From Whitmania pigra (lineage: Eukaryota; Annelida; Clitellata; Hirudinida; Haemopidae), in assembly GCA_021613335.1 (NCBI GenBank), contig JAJTWR010000005.1, forward strand, positions 977,501-1,041,500: 64,000 bases of DNA, in the 5' to 3' direction. Position numbers and translations under genes: made by a program. A model generated the notes under the pieces. That model was not told the DNA's origin and ran no database searches. It was given only the letters and a program-made list of their open reading frames with translations. Shown here one piece after another: positions 12,794 through 24,702 of the stretch (within the stretch, counting starts at the first letter, position 1; every line of letters starts with the position of its first letter).

Positions 12794-14066
12794 AATTACA
12801 TGTAATTCGTTACTGTAATTAATTACATTTTTTGGTAATTTTTACTTGTAACAATTACAAAAAATTTTTTGTACTCTTACTTGTAACAAATTACTATTTT
12901 TGGTCATACTTTTAATTCGTTACCTTTTTGGCGCAAGACGTTACAAAGTAACATAAATAACATTTTAAATTAGTTTAATTTATTTAAAAAAAATTTAAAT
13001 TCTAGATTGTTATTCTTTGGTTCGTTCGAGAACCTTCCCCTTCCCGATCATCGCTCTTTTGTTATTGTGGTTATCGCCGGTCGTTTTTGTTTTAAATCGG
13101 AAATTGTTGATTAGTCATACCGAAGCTTTTTATAATATATAATATTATATACATATAATATAAGATTTAATATATCGTAGTATGGATTCATTTGAAGCCA
13201 TTTTTAGTGTCGTTAGCGAAGATAAGAGGAACAAGGGTGAAGATAGTCCGTGGCCGTATTTGAACAAAATGTTCAGATTTCAATCAAAGGAAAATCATAT
13301 AAGTATGCGTGCCTACTCTGCCAACAGAAACAAAAACTACATGTTCAGCATATGAAGGTTCTTCATCTAACTTGAAGTAGCACGTGGAACGCATGCATCC
13401 AACAGAATTTAAGGAATATGGGATATCTGTTGCCAACGGTTGTCAAGCTTCATGAGAAACTGGTAGCCAAAATAACATCTTCTAATGCAGCAAAGATGGA
13501 CGAGCTTTGAGCTCTCGTTCATCTGATGATGTCATCCGATCAGATGACATGAACATTATTACTGGAAGCGATACCCTGAAGAAATTATTTATCCAGTTGA
13601 ACACTCCTCTGCCAGCTAGTGCAGCTGTTGAACGTTTATTCAGCTCTTCTGGTATGACAAAGAACAGCTGAAGGACCATAATGAGTGACAAACTATTCGA
13701 GGACTTAGTTATGTTAAAAATTAACAAAAAATTGTGATTGTAATGTAATAAATAATAAAAACACCAAAAGAATGCATTAGTTCAAATGTTATTATTTAAT
13801 GACTGTTAGTACTAGCAGTTAATACCAGTAATTGTTTTAACGATAAGAGAAACAATTCCTTTTAAATAATACGGAATGATGTATGATCACAATAATGGCG
13901 GCATCAAAGTTACTTGTAATTTTTACTTAAAAGTAACTTTTGGACGCTGTAACTTTTACTTGAGTAAATTTTTGAGACAATACTCTTACTTATACTTAAG
14001 TAGCTTTTTGAGGTATTACTTTTACTTGTAACTAGTTACCGAAATGAGGTAATTTTTACAACACTG
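12794..14066. mobile_element. Internally deleted hAT DNA transposon
   Basis: The right end is ...ACAACACTG (14058-14066), followed by the target duplicate CTACGATC (14067-14074). The matching left terminus, CAGTGTTGT, was carried off in the neighbouring inversion and is found reversed at 11994-12002. Subterminal regions are rich in GTAAC/GTTAC repeats, as in many hAT elements. Inside, a decayed transposase starts at 13182 with a BED-type finger (CLLCQQ... then VERMHP). It retains the C-terminal dimerisation block (PLPASAAVERLFSSSGM, then MSDKLFEDLVMLKINKK) at about 13600-13736. Most of the catalytic domain is missing. Confidence 0.9.
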
Positions 14067-14074
14067 CTACGATC

Positions 14075-15040
14075 CCTTTGAGACTGGTGATGGGGAGCCT
14101 TCTGATCATCTCATAATGTATGCAGTTCCTTAGTGCATGAAGGACTTCGGAAATACTGATGGTATCAGAAATGAGAGAGTACTCCGGCACAAATAGTTCC
14201 GGGGACAGCATGAAAGCGGTCTTGACATGTGCGAAGAGCGGGGAAAGGTTCGCATTACTGCTGGCTTGCGCAAAGGATCGGGCGAGCGTACCTGCTTTCT
14301 CTGAGTTTCCGAGTGGACCACCAGAGTCAAATTGATTCTTGCTGGAAGCAAGTCTTCAAATAGAGCCTTGTCATTGATTGTCATCTGGATGATGAGGTGA
14401 TCGCTGCCAAGGCTTGAGTTGAAGACCTTCCAAATAGTCTTGGCCGCCCAATGCGGAGAGGCCAGCGAGACGTCGATGGGTGACGGACTGCCGTTGTGGG
14501 CTATGTGGGTAACCGCACCTGAATTTAAAATAACCAAGTTCAGGTTTAGTGCTAAATCTTCCACGATCTTACCTCTCGCATCGGCTCCAAACTAGACTAG
14601 CTCCAAAAATTGGAGAATGGGCATTTAAATCTCCGCATACGATGGCGTCTTGGTGACTCAGGGCGGTCTCCAACACGTCTCTAGAGAAAATTTTCCCAGG
14701 CGGCACATCGAAATTGACGATTTTGAGCCGCTTTGACTTCGTTATGATCGTGGTCGACTCGCACTGAGGATCCTGATAGACCACAGCTGAGCTGTATGAC
14801 AACCCTTCCCTGACGCATGTAAGGATGCCGCCATGAAAGACATCGTCCGGACGGTCGAACCGCTCCACTTGATAACCCCTAAGTCTAAAAGTATTCTTGC
14901 TTTTAAAAAAAGTTTCTTGAAGCAAGATAACATCAGGCAAAGTTTTTAATGAATTCAAAAAGGAAACGAATTTACCGGATTTAGGACTGATGCTCTGCCA
15001 GTTCCATTGGATAATGTTTATGGCATTATCCATGATGAAC
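14075..15040 (-). pseudogene. LINE ORF2 endonuclease domain
   Basis: Minus-strand frames from 15033 give INIIQWNWQSISPKSG, DVILLQETFF, FHGGILTCVREGLSYSS, IVCGDLNAHSPIFGA and, after a shift, NSSLGSDHLIIQ. These are the N, QET, GDLNAH and SDH motifs of the APE-like endonuclease of LINEs. The linker to the RT ends at the hAT target site at 14075. A frameshift separates the two halves near 14566. Confidence 0.88.
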
Positions 15041-16191
15041 TGAGGATGAGGCCAAACTTGCTTTTGTTGCTAAGCCGACATCTTCAGTCACAGATTCCTC
15101 CTGTATACAGTCGAAGGCTAGCATGAAGACGTGACTGAGGACGTCTAAGAATTGCTCCTTGTTGCCTCCCTGGAACCTGAGATTCATCTGCTGAGAAATT
15201 TTGGTGATTAGGTTTCTCGGCAGGTTTAAGAATTTCATTCTTTCTTTTATTTTTGTTGTTATTCTTAGATTTTTTAGATTTTTTCTTAGGTGTTATTTTA
15301 TTAGGTTGCTGAGAGATTTAAGCCTGCAAAGTTTGAGTGACAACAGAGGTTGGCTGTGAAAACTCTGCAATCTTAATAGAGAGAGCAGGCTGTGCCTCCT
15401 CGATTTTATTCTTAGCAGCCGTAAGAGCTTTAGCATAACTAACAAGTTTATTTGCTTTAATGGAAATAGCTTCCTTAGCTATTTTGCGCTGCGGGCAAAC
15501 AGCCTGTATAATGACTGGTGCTGTCGCAGGTAGCGCATCGCTAGACAGTTGAGTCATTATTTTGACACTCTTTGAGAGAGTGTTCACCCAGACATCTGGG
15601 ACACTTAGCCTTACTAGTGCAATTTACAGCTATGTGGCCATAGCCATTGCACTTAAAACATCTTATAGGCTCCCTAATAAAAGGCTTAACCTTACAACTT
15701 AACTATCCTATTTTAACTTTTTCTGGGTACTTATTATTATTGAAGGTAAGGATGACCACCGATGTGGCTACCTTCTGACCTCCAACATTTTTATTTACTC
15801 TAGTTGCGCTGACGCAACCAGTGCATTCTTGAATCGTTGTATCGTCGACGTTGACGGGAACGCCGACAATACAATATTTCGGCTTAGCCCCTACACGGAC
15901 ATTAGCCGAAACACAATCAAATTCATTAATCTGAGACAACTTAATTATCTCAGAGTTATTCTTGGCAAAAATGAGAAGATCATTGCTGGAAATAAACTTC
16001 ACATCAGTTCTGCCAAGAATTCCACTAACCTTTTTCTGAACCTTAATTGGGTTCAGTTTCTTGATATCAATCTTGATAAAGACTTTTGTAACAGAAGAAG
16101 ACGAAGACGACAAAATCCTCTTACGTTTTCTATTTTCTACAACACGGAGACCTTCCATGTTGTTGACAATGTTTGATTCCATTGCTTCCAT
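15041..16191 (-). pseudogene. LINE ORF1 (gag-like, CCHC zinc knuckles)
   Basis: From a start at 16191 the frame runs 162 codons (MEAMESNIVNNMEGL, Lys/Arg- and Ser-rich) to a stop at 15703. The next frame, 15700-15590, contains two zinc knuckles: CFKCNGYGHIAVNC (CX2CX4HX4C) and CPRCLGEHSLKEC (CX2CX3HX4C). Lys- and Ala-rich remnants continue to about 15040. Stops and shifts show decay. Confidence 0.82.
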
Positions 16192-16380
16192 AGCAAACTA
16201 AATAAAACAAATAAATCAAAACGATATTTATAAACTCTAAACTAAAATTCAAAATCAATCAATAAATTGATTGAAAAGAACTTTTAAAACACTTAGATTC
16301 AAAACAACGGTGCTTCGTAAGAACAGTCGAATTCAAATTCAAGTTGTCAACCGTCACAACTGAACGTGAATAGCTATTTC

Positions 16381-16506
16381 AAAAAATGTTTTATTAACGT
16401 CCGTTGCGTATCTAGATGATTAGGACGGTACTCCCGCAGCGGGGTTTGAACCCCGTGCTGCCGTCGTGAGAGGGGCAGCCTTAACCGTTAGGCATGCGGG
16501 CGCACA
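16381..16506 (-). repeat. tRNA-derived SINE, full-length type
   Basis: Reading the minus strand: a tRNA-like head (GCGCCCGCATGCCTAACGG, then the box-B-like GGTTCAAACCC), then CGTCCTAATCATCTAG, GCAACGGACGTTAATAAAAC and an A-rich end. It is the same family as 31733-31852. It lies just beyond the 5' end of the I-clade LINE. Confidence 0.88.
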
Positions 16507-17907
16507 TACAGAGCTTTCAGAGCGGGCAAACCTCTGCTCGAATGTTTCATATTCTCCTGAATCTCTAGAGGTGTTTTTGATCGCATGAACTTATTCAAAG
16601 AAATTACATTATCGTCGTATGCTGATGACCATTAACTAGGATATTTTTGATAATGATATTGATAATGTTAATAATACTCCAAGTGAATCAGTTTTTTAGT
16701 TTATTTCTAAATAATGTTTTAAATTAAATAAGTCAATTTTTATTATTTGTCTTCCATCTATAAAAATATAATTAATAAAATAAATCTTTTGATTTGGCCC
16801 TTTCTATTAGCAATGTACTTTTTAATAGAGTTACTCTAATTCGGTATATTGGTATATGGTATACAGATTCTTCATTCAATGTCACCATTGGACAACAACA
16901 AAAATCTTTATCGCATCTACACGAACTGGAACATAGCAGTCTAAGGAAATAATGTAATTAAGTACTTCAGTGCATCTCAACTTTTTATTAAAGTCATAAA
17001 AACTAAGAATTCGTTTTATATTTTTCGTAAATAGTTACATTAAGTTAATTTTATTTTAAGATTGACTTTACTTAATAATTAAGTGATGATAAGGTGAGGC
17101 TAATTTATATTAAATACCAACTATATTAAAAGTCTATGTTAACTGAGGAAGTAGTCGGATTCCTAATAATATTTTAGACGATAAATTTTCAAACCACTAA
17201 TTTCAAATTAAATTTGGAACCAGTTATCGGTTAATGTATTCAACTCACAAAATTTGTTTAAATACAGACGGGGCTGTTTCGACGGGGCTATTTTGTCCTG
17301 GGCTATTTTGACGCGGGGATATTTTGACGGGGCTATTTTGTCGCCGGGCTGTTATAACGGGTCACCCAAACAACCATTACTTCCAGGAAAAAAACATTGA
17401 TCGACGATAAGCACCAAATGAACCACAAAATGAATGCCATATTAGATGACTTATAATGCCACATTATACGAATAATGTTTCAAATTATATCTCAAATTAT
17501 TAATCCCACTAATGTTTTGGTCATCCAGCTTAAAACTTTCAAAAAAATCTTATTGTTATATTGCGTTAATAAAAATATTTTGTAAGTGAAAATACAAAAT
17601 GAAAGTAGAAATGTTAGAATAAAACTAAACTTTGACAATTGCTACATTAATTTCGCCTAGAAAAAAAAACTTAATTGCAAAGAATATTTCAAAATTTGTC
17701 CTCATTTCAAACTCTTTGAAAAGTTAGATCGATGAGAACTAAATAACAATTGTCTGTAAATGGCAAAGCGTAAGTCATATTCATTAGACATGCGAATGTA
17801 CTCATTAATAAGAATTATATTGCTTAGACTTGCAAGCAAATGCATTTATAGAACTTCAGAAACAGTTCAGAAACAGTCTTAGAAACTTTAATTAACAATT
17901 CGTCAAA
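16507..17907. other. Spacer upstream of the F5/8C gene
   Basis: AT-rich with no coding frame recognised. At about 17268-17362 there are six imperfect copies of a 15-16-bp unit around GACGGGGCTATTTTG. This GC-rich run stands out from its surroundings. Confidence 0.7.
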
Positions 17908-19627
17908 ATGATTTATTTTTCCTTCAGCATGTTGATGAATATGGGTAAGTTTCATCCATTGTATTGATTAGGCAATTCATAATTTCAAGTCCAACAATAA
18001 AACTGTCCATCATTAATGAATGATTAATTTAAAATGATTAAAATAAATACCGGGTTTAAATGTTCGAAGGCATCTTATCTATTGTTGAATCCTCTGAAAT
18101 CAACATAGCTCTTGGAAAATGGGCTTGGTGCAGTTCAAGCTTTCCCCCATTTAGAGAATTCTTCACTTTGGACGGAAACTTGGGTGGGAATAGTTACTTT
18201 TCATCGGGAAGTGGTGGTTTCCAATGGCTTGTGGTCGAGCTTTTTTGGAGATATCGGGTCAATAATATCGTTGTAACGAAGCAGGATTCAAATTTTGGTA
18301 AGTAACATTTGTTAAAATCAACGATAAGACTATGTGTTTGAAAAGATCTCATAAATGTAGTCGCGATTTTAGATGACATACTTGTCGCAGTCGATGATGG
18401 AGCATTTACTAAATTAAAGAACATAGAATCACTAAAGACCATTTGTAAGAGAGAACCAGCAAATCTTAAACCTAACACAACGGCTTACAATTGCTCACAA
18501 AGTATCGGTAACTTCGTGATAGTCCTCCAAAAAGGTAATGCTAAGCAGCCTCTTGTTTTGTACGAAGTTGAAGCTTACGGAATCTGGGCAGAAAGTTTGG
18601 CTTTATTTTATAGTTTGTCTTAACAATGACATTTTATAAAACCGTTAATCATACTTTGCTTAAAATTAATTCATCACTAATTAATATTCTAGATTATCCA
18701 GAAATGCCAAACGTGCTTCTAAACAAAGACATTCGTGCCAGTGCCGCTACTGCCAATGCGCATCTGCAGTATTTAGTGGACGGCATAAGACATGAACTTC
18801 TTTGCAATGAGATAATGGAAGGAAAATATGGTAACAACTGGTTCAAAGTAGACATGGGGAAACCCTACTATATCGATTATGTTGCTTACACAATAAGAAT
18901 ATCCACATACGGTAAAAATAATATATTATCTTTCTACTACTATTGTAAACTATTTAAGATATTTAAATATGTTCTGAGGTTTTTATTCTAAAATATTTCA
19001 TCTTAATCTTGACTTGCTTGCAGCCAGCGCACGATCTAAGAACTTCATGGTTGGATTCAGCGAATCTGATTTCACTTCTCTGATTCGTGGCAATTATCCT
19101 CTCTGTGGTCAGTACCAAGGTGCAATTGCACCAGAGGGAGGCAGAGTCACGATGAAGTGCAATGCCAACCTGCCCGTCTACAGATATTTCATCATTCAGC
19201 AACCCTACGGAACAGCCGATGGACATCTTGGTGCTTGTGAACTCGAAGCATACCCTACCTCCAGCACTGTTGGTAAGACTATTATTTAAGTTTGAAGAAA
19301 AACTCCAAAAGTTGGAATTTTCATTTTTTTCTAAATAAAATTAATTTATTCGCTTTTTATTAACTCTCTTCTCCAGGCAAAATGTGGAAGAACAAGGGAA
19401 CGATATTGCTAACCAATTATACTATTTCAACGCTAGACGGCTCACGACCAGCGGGTTGCGTATTTCACTGCTTCAAGCTTGGATTTCATGAATGCGATTC
19501 TTTCAACTTCAACCTAAAAATGAAGAAATGCCAACTGAACAAACACAGAAATGGCATTCTCTCTCAAAATCTTATTCCACATACGGATTGGTCATTCTAT
19601 ACTTCAGAGTACTTTTTCAGTGGCTGA
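17908..19627 (+). CDS. Secreted tandem F5/8C (fucolectin-like) and PAN-type protein
   Basis: Six exons, all intron phase 1: 17908-17944, 18070-18297, 18373-18594 (this end is my least certain border), 18693-18911, 19024-19272 and 19377-19627 (1206 nt, 401 aa). Exon 1 encodes a short hydrophobic leader (MIYFSFSMLMNM). Exons 2-3 form a discoidin/F5-8C domain (NIALGKWAWCSS, LDGNLGGN, WLVVELFWRYRVNNIVV, ending LYEVEAYG). Exons 4-5 form a second (YLVDGI, WFKVDMGKPYYIDYVAY, RYFIIQQPYG, ACELEAYP). Exon 6 resembles a PAN/apple domain (GCVFHCFKLGFHECDSFNFN, then KKCQLN, WSFYTSEY). Such proteins are usually extracellular glycan or lipid binders. Module-per-exon symmetry (1-1) suits exon shuffling. It stands intact inside a nest of mobile elements between two LTRs. 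Confidence 0.85.
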
Positions 19628-20381
19628 AAAATCCATTAACAAAGACATTGAAACATTCTTAAGAAATGGGGATGTTCATAATATTAACAATTTTAATTGT
19701 TTGAAAACAATTTTTAGAATAGTTTGTTGACATTGATGCAGCAAATCTATTCAAACCAATAATTTAAATTATGAATTAAAGTAAAAAATAAATATAATGC
19801 TCAATATTCTGTTGTGTCTCGCGTTTAGTTTCATGACCAAATGATCAAAGCTCGGATCACTGTTTGGTGAATGCCTTGAATATTTCAGATGCGATTTATT
19901 TGATCGAAATAGTGTGATCTAATTGCAACATTTTCTACAATGAAAGAAGAACGAGATTTGAACTCCTAATGTAGTCGCACCAAGGCCAAAGTCTTAATCA
20001 GTCTTCTATCGACGCCTGGTATTAATAGTTCATGATAACTCATAATAATTCATCATAATAAACAAATTAGTCCGATACTTCAAGCTGCTCTTAAAATACT
20101 TAAACTTAAGAGACAGTAATGATTCCCCATTCTTTGGCAAACGTCTGATCACGAATGTCGTTTAAAACCGCTATCACTATCACTTGGGCTAGCAGGTGGG
20201 CCATCTATCCATCTGCCCGTCCACCCTTCCATCTACTTCAGTTCTGCTAGTAGCTCGTTAGGACGCAACTTCCAAAAGGAAATGATCATCCGTAAAACCT
20301 ACACGATTCTTCTTATACTTCTTATACTCAGATTCAGGTATGTCGTTTTTCAAGGGTTTAAGGTTGATTACCAAAACTAGT
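19628..20381. other. Spacer between F5/8C gene and Gypsy LTR
   Basis: It contains the 3' flank of the F5/8C gene, with AATAAA-type signals near 19787, then AT-rich DNA with no gene seen. The base composition becomes more balanced near 20140-20300 without a coding frame. Confidence 0.6.
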
Positions 20382-20681
20382 TGTTGTGACGTCATCTAGG
20401 CGTATAAAAGCTGCTCTTAAAAAAATCAAATTTTTCACAAATCAAAATATCGCTCGTGTTATATCTCTGAGATCCCGAAGAAAGGCAAGGTTTAACGTAA
20501 CGGTTTATTCACAAGTAAACAACAACTACACACGGTCACTACACGAGAGAGAGGGAGTGAGCGACTGTTGGCTAAAATAAACTAACTTAAACTATTCTAA
20601 CGTTGATAATTTCAAAAGAAACGTTGTTGGAATTTATCGTAGTGACTTATTGCTTCTTTTCGGCTAATTTTAAAGTCAATA

Positions 20682-21417
20682 TGCCGAGAACTGAGAAACC
20701 GTCTATCTCCGAGGATTGTATGAGAGACGTTCTCGTAGAAATGACGGACTCACTGTGTGCAAAACTGACCCTAATGAATAAAAAGATAATGCTTTCGGTC
20801 ACCGAAAAGCTTAACGAGTGTTTCAGCAAATCAATGGAGCTACTGACAAAGACTTTTCAGAACATGATGACACAGGTAACCAAATCAATGGCTGAGTGTT
20901 TTCAGAATGCACTCGCCCCAGTATTGCAGATGCTGGATTCAATTGACAAAAAACAGAGTTTAAAGAAAAGACGAGCGATGACAGAAACGAGGCAGTAAAG
21001 ATCGCCACAAAGACATTATTGGACTTTGAAAGAGAGAGGGAAGAGAAGAAGCGTAGAGCCAGCAATATCATTGTCTCAGGCCTACCCCCTCGACCAAATG
21101 TCAAGGACGTGGATCTGTTTGGAGATTTCTGCCAAAACAACCTGACTGTAAAGCCTCGAGTGATTGCAACCAGACGACTGGGCAGAGATAGCCAAAATCT
21201 CAATGCTAAGCTCTGTGTTACATTGGAGAATGTTGAGGCGGTTAAGGATGTAATTTCATCAACCAGACTCCTTCGCGCCTCACAAGACTCCGAAGTCAGG
21301 AGAGTGTTTTTCAATCTTGATCTCACCCGTCTGCAGTCTGAAGAGGCGTACGCTCGCAGATTGGCCAAACGCTCTTCTAGAACTCAGAAGGATACTACAA
21401 CTCAGCCCTTTCCATAA
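20682..21417 (+). pseudogene. CR1-like LINE ORF1
   Basis: The frame starts at 20682 (MPRTEKPSISEDCM) and has a helical, Lys-rich stretch that stops at 20996-20998. The following frame, 21019-21417, holds EREREEKKRRASNIIVSGLP, then FGDFCQNNLTVKP, RRLGR and VFFNLDLTRLQSEEAYARR. This is the charged coiled coil plus RRM-like/C-terminal block of LINE ORF1 RNA-binding proteins. A break near 20998 separates the two. Confidence 0.78.
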
Positions 21418-24204
21418 GCTGATTTTAACTAATCTTAGAAGTTGCAACAATAAGTTCAATGAAGTATTTATGTTTTTAAACGCAGAAGAACCTGATATTT
21501 TTTGTTGTACTGAAACGTGGCTCAATACTGACCTCCCCAGCTCACTGTTTTGCCCACGCAATTACCAGGTGATACGTTGGGACAGAAATTCAAAGGGTGG
21601 TGGAGTTATGTTAATCATTAAGGACTATTTTTCTTATCGATCAATCGAGATACCAAAAGAGTATTCCAACACAGAACTTGTTTGTATTGATCTCTCAGCA
21701 AACCATTCCACCTACAGACTCATAGTTTATTATCGTCCGGGAGGATTTGATTTAGAGGCTATGGATTATGCCAGTGAAAGTATCAAATGCTTATATACCA
21801 CCTCTGCTCAACTAAGCACACTATCTGTCTACTTGGCGATTTCAATCTCCCAGCCTTCGATTGGACCCACCACACAGCACCCAACAACAGCATCTACAGA
21901 CTTTTTTTTGAATTCTTCAACAACTGTGGCCTCCATCAATTTGTAACATCTTCCACACGACATGACAACATCCTGGATCTTGTCTTTTCAAATGACTCTC
22001 AGTTTATATCAAACATTGAGGTGCAATGCCCCATCTCAACCAGTGACCACAATGTCATTGTTCTCAGACCTAACACTCTCAACTTACCCAAACACCGACA
22101 ATCATTACCATCATCTTATAACTTTAAGAAAGGAAACTACGCTATGATTAATGAATACCTCTCGTATATCGATTGGGGTGCAATCTTTCAGTTCTGTCCC
22201 GACGTGAACTGCTGTTGGAACGAATTCAAGCAGCAAATTGACCTGACTATCCACCTGTTTATACCAAAATTCTCACTTCTCGACAAAAAATGCAAAAACA
22301 GATACCCTCACTTCATCAACAAACTGCTTAAGGAAAAATCCAAACTTTGGAGAACTTGGAGAAAAGACAACAGCAATGTCAACAAAAATATTTATTCCAC
22401 GTTTGCTAAGAGTTGTGCTACAACAATAAAGACTTACCACCAATCTCAGGAACTTCAACTACTCAACAGCAAGAATATTGGCCAACTCTACAAGTACGCT
22501 AACAAAAAAATGCACATGAGGTCTGGAATTTCAGAGATTGCTCTCTCTGATGGCACCCTGACACGAGAACCGGCGGTGATCGCCAACGCCTTCAACAACT
22601 ACTTCTCATCAGTCTTCACCATTGACGACGGGAACAAACCTGGAACTTCCTTGAAAACTGCTACTGTAATGCCGGACATTCAGTTCACACCATATATAGT
22701 CTACTCGACGCTTCTTGGTCTCAAATCATCGTTGTCAGCCGGGCCGGATAGTATTCCAAACATACTCTTGAAAAAATGTGCATCTGCACTAGCTGTTCCA
22801 CTATCCCACCTTTTCGACGCATCCTACAAAGATCATAAATTGCCCCAGGACTGGAAAGTCGCCCTGGTAACACCCATCCACAAGAAATTTCCCACCACTT
22901 CTCCTGAAAACTGAATACCAATATCTATTACATCAACATGTTGCAGAGCTATGGAAAGAATCATCAATAAATCCCTAATGCAATACCTTTTGAACCATAA
23001 GCTTATCGACTGTAGCCAACATGGCTTTATTCCGGCTCGTTCAACCACCACAAATATCCTCGAATGCACTCAAAGATGGACAGACGCCATACAAGACAAG
23101 CAAAATTTAGACATCATTTACTTGGACTTCCGTAAGGCCTTTGACTCTGTCTCTCACACAAAACTATTGCTCAAAATATGCACATATGGTGTAAGTGACA
23201 ATATGAAAGGATGGCTTGAGGATTTTCTATACTTGAGGTCACAGAAAGTGAGCCTCAATGGATGTATCTCAGAAGAGGTTGCTGTCACTAGCGGAGTTCC
23301 TCAAGGGAGTGTTCTCGGGCTAACCTTATTTTTGCTATATATAAACGACCTACCCGAAATATTCAAAAGCTCCGACATCATTTGTAAGCTCTTTGCTGAC
23401 GATGTAAAACTTTACAACACTTCTCTCCAGTTGCAACGATCTCTTGACAAAATAGTAGAATGGAGTGAGAAATGGCAATTACAGCTTGCTCCCGACAAAT
23501 GTCAGATACTCTCGCTGATTGGTTACAACAAAAATTTCAACCCATGTGAATTTTGGATCAATAACCACAGACTGTCGAGAGTTGGCACGATCCGAGATCT
23601 GGGAGTGCTTATTGATTCCTCCCTCAAATTCGTCCATCACATCGACAACATCACCAGGAAAGCAGCCATAATATCCAAATTGATTCTTGCATTTTTTTCC
23701 TCTAGAGACCCAGATATCCTTAAAAAAGCATTTTGTACTTACGTTAGACCAATATTGGAATACAGCTCTCCCGTTTGGAATCCTCATAAAAAACTACTCA
23801 TTGACAGAATAGAGAAAATTCAAAAAAGGTACACAAAGGCCATTCCCACACTTGCCCAGTATCCATATCTACAAAGACTAAAGACACTTAAACTACCAAC
23901 ATTGGAAAAGCGTCGACTACTGGCCGATCTCACTCTCTGTTACAAGCTACAAAATGGCTTTATCCACAGCAACATTTCCACTACTCTTATTAGATCAACT
24001 TACACTAGGACCAGAGGCCATAACCACAAACTCAGGACAAGAAAATCCCGATGTGAAATATCCAAACACTTTTTCTCTAACCGCATTGTCCGATCCTGGA
24101 ACTCCCTGCCAGCTCATATCGTCAATTCCTCAACAACAAACCGATTTAATTCTGAAATCTGTAAACTAAATCTTAATCCCTACCTCAGATTCCAAGAACT
24201 TTGA
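21418..24204 (+). pseudogene. CR1-like LINE ORF2 (endonuclease and RT)
   Basis: Endonuclease blocks: LILTNLRSCNNKFNEVF, EPDIFCCTETWLN, GGGVMLIIKD, VYYRPGG, then after a shift near 21800 LLGDFNLPAFDW and ISTSDHNVIVL. The RT follows with SSLSAGPDSIPNILLKK, DWKVALVTPIHKK (stop at 22912-22914), then in the next frame QHGFIPARSTTTNIL, IIYLDFRKAFDSVSH, TSGVPQGSVLG and LFADDVKLY. The C terminus ends with HFFSNRIVRSWNSLP. One frameshift and one stop make it inactive, but domain order and length are complete. Confidence 0.88.
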
Positions 24205-24702
24205 AAATTTATTACCTCCTATTAAACTTTTTCTCCTCGCTTTCGATTTCTCAGACTAGATCTGCCCGAGCGATGATGAACTTAGTTTTCGCGTTTAAGT
24301 TTATTTTTCGATCGTGTTAGAGGCTTCGGCCCTTCGTTCGTGTCTTTAAATAAAAAAAAAAAAAAAAAAAAGGAACAGGCCTCGGGAGCGGGAAAGTTTT
24401 GTACGAGAGTTTGTACGGAGTTGGTACGGGGTTGAACGATAGGGATTGCGAGTTGGCGATGTTACATGCGAATACGTACTTGGTAGCCATTAGCGATATT
24501 TCGGTTCTCGTTTCTGTTTCTGAATATTTGACAGCCAATAAAGTTTTCTGTTCAACTTGTTATTCTTACAAAGACCCAACAACTGGCGCAGTCGACGAAA
24601 GAAAAGTTTCAAAGTCTGAAGAGTGATATTTTTCAAGGAAACCAACAGAAAAGGTTTGTCACAGAATTTGTTCAGTAACAGTTCATTTGAATTTCAAAGC
24701 TG

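Larger units (their letters stand above)
10471..16200 (-). mobile_element. I-clade non-LTR retrotransposon, rearranged
   Basis: Read right to left, the order is ORF1 with CCHC knuckles (16191-15590), APE-type endonuclease (15033-14075), RT core (inverted, 11994-12793), RT thumb, RNase H and a C-terminal Cys/His region (11993-10471). A gag-like ORF1 with zinc knuckles plus a full RNase H domain after the RT point to the I group of LINEs (I/Jockey superfamily). The element is dead: its frames are broken, a hAT element interrupts it, and the RT core is inverted in place. Confidence 0.88.
20411..24370 (+). mobile_element. CR1-like LINE inserted in the Gypsy 5' LTR
   Basis: It sits inside the LTR's TATAAAAG|GAACAGG, with AAAAG at both ends as a possible short target duplication, and ends in about 20 A residues. 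It carries ORF1 with a coiled-coil/RRM-like region, then ORF2 with endonuclease and reverse transcriptase. The RT lacks an RNase H, and its FADDVKLY catalytic block and TSGVPQGSVLG suit the CR1/Jockey-type clades. It is close to full length but frame-broken. Confidence 0.87.
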
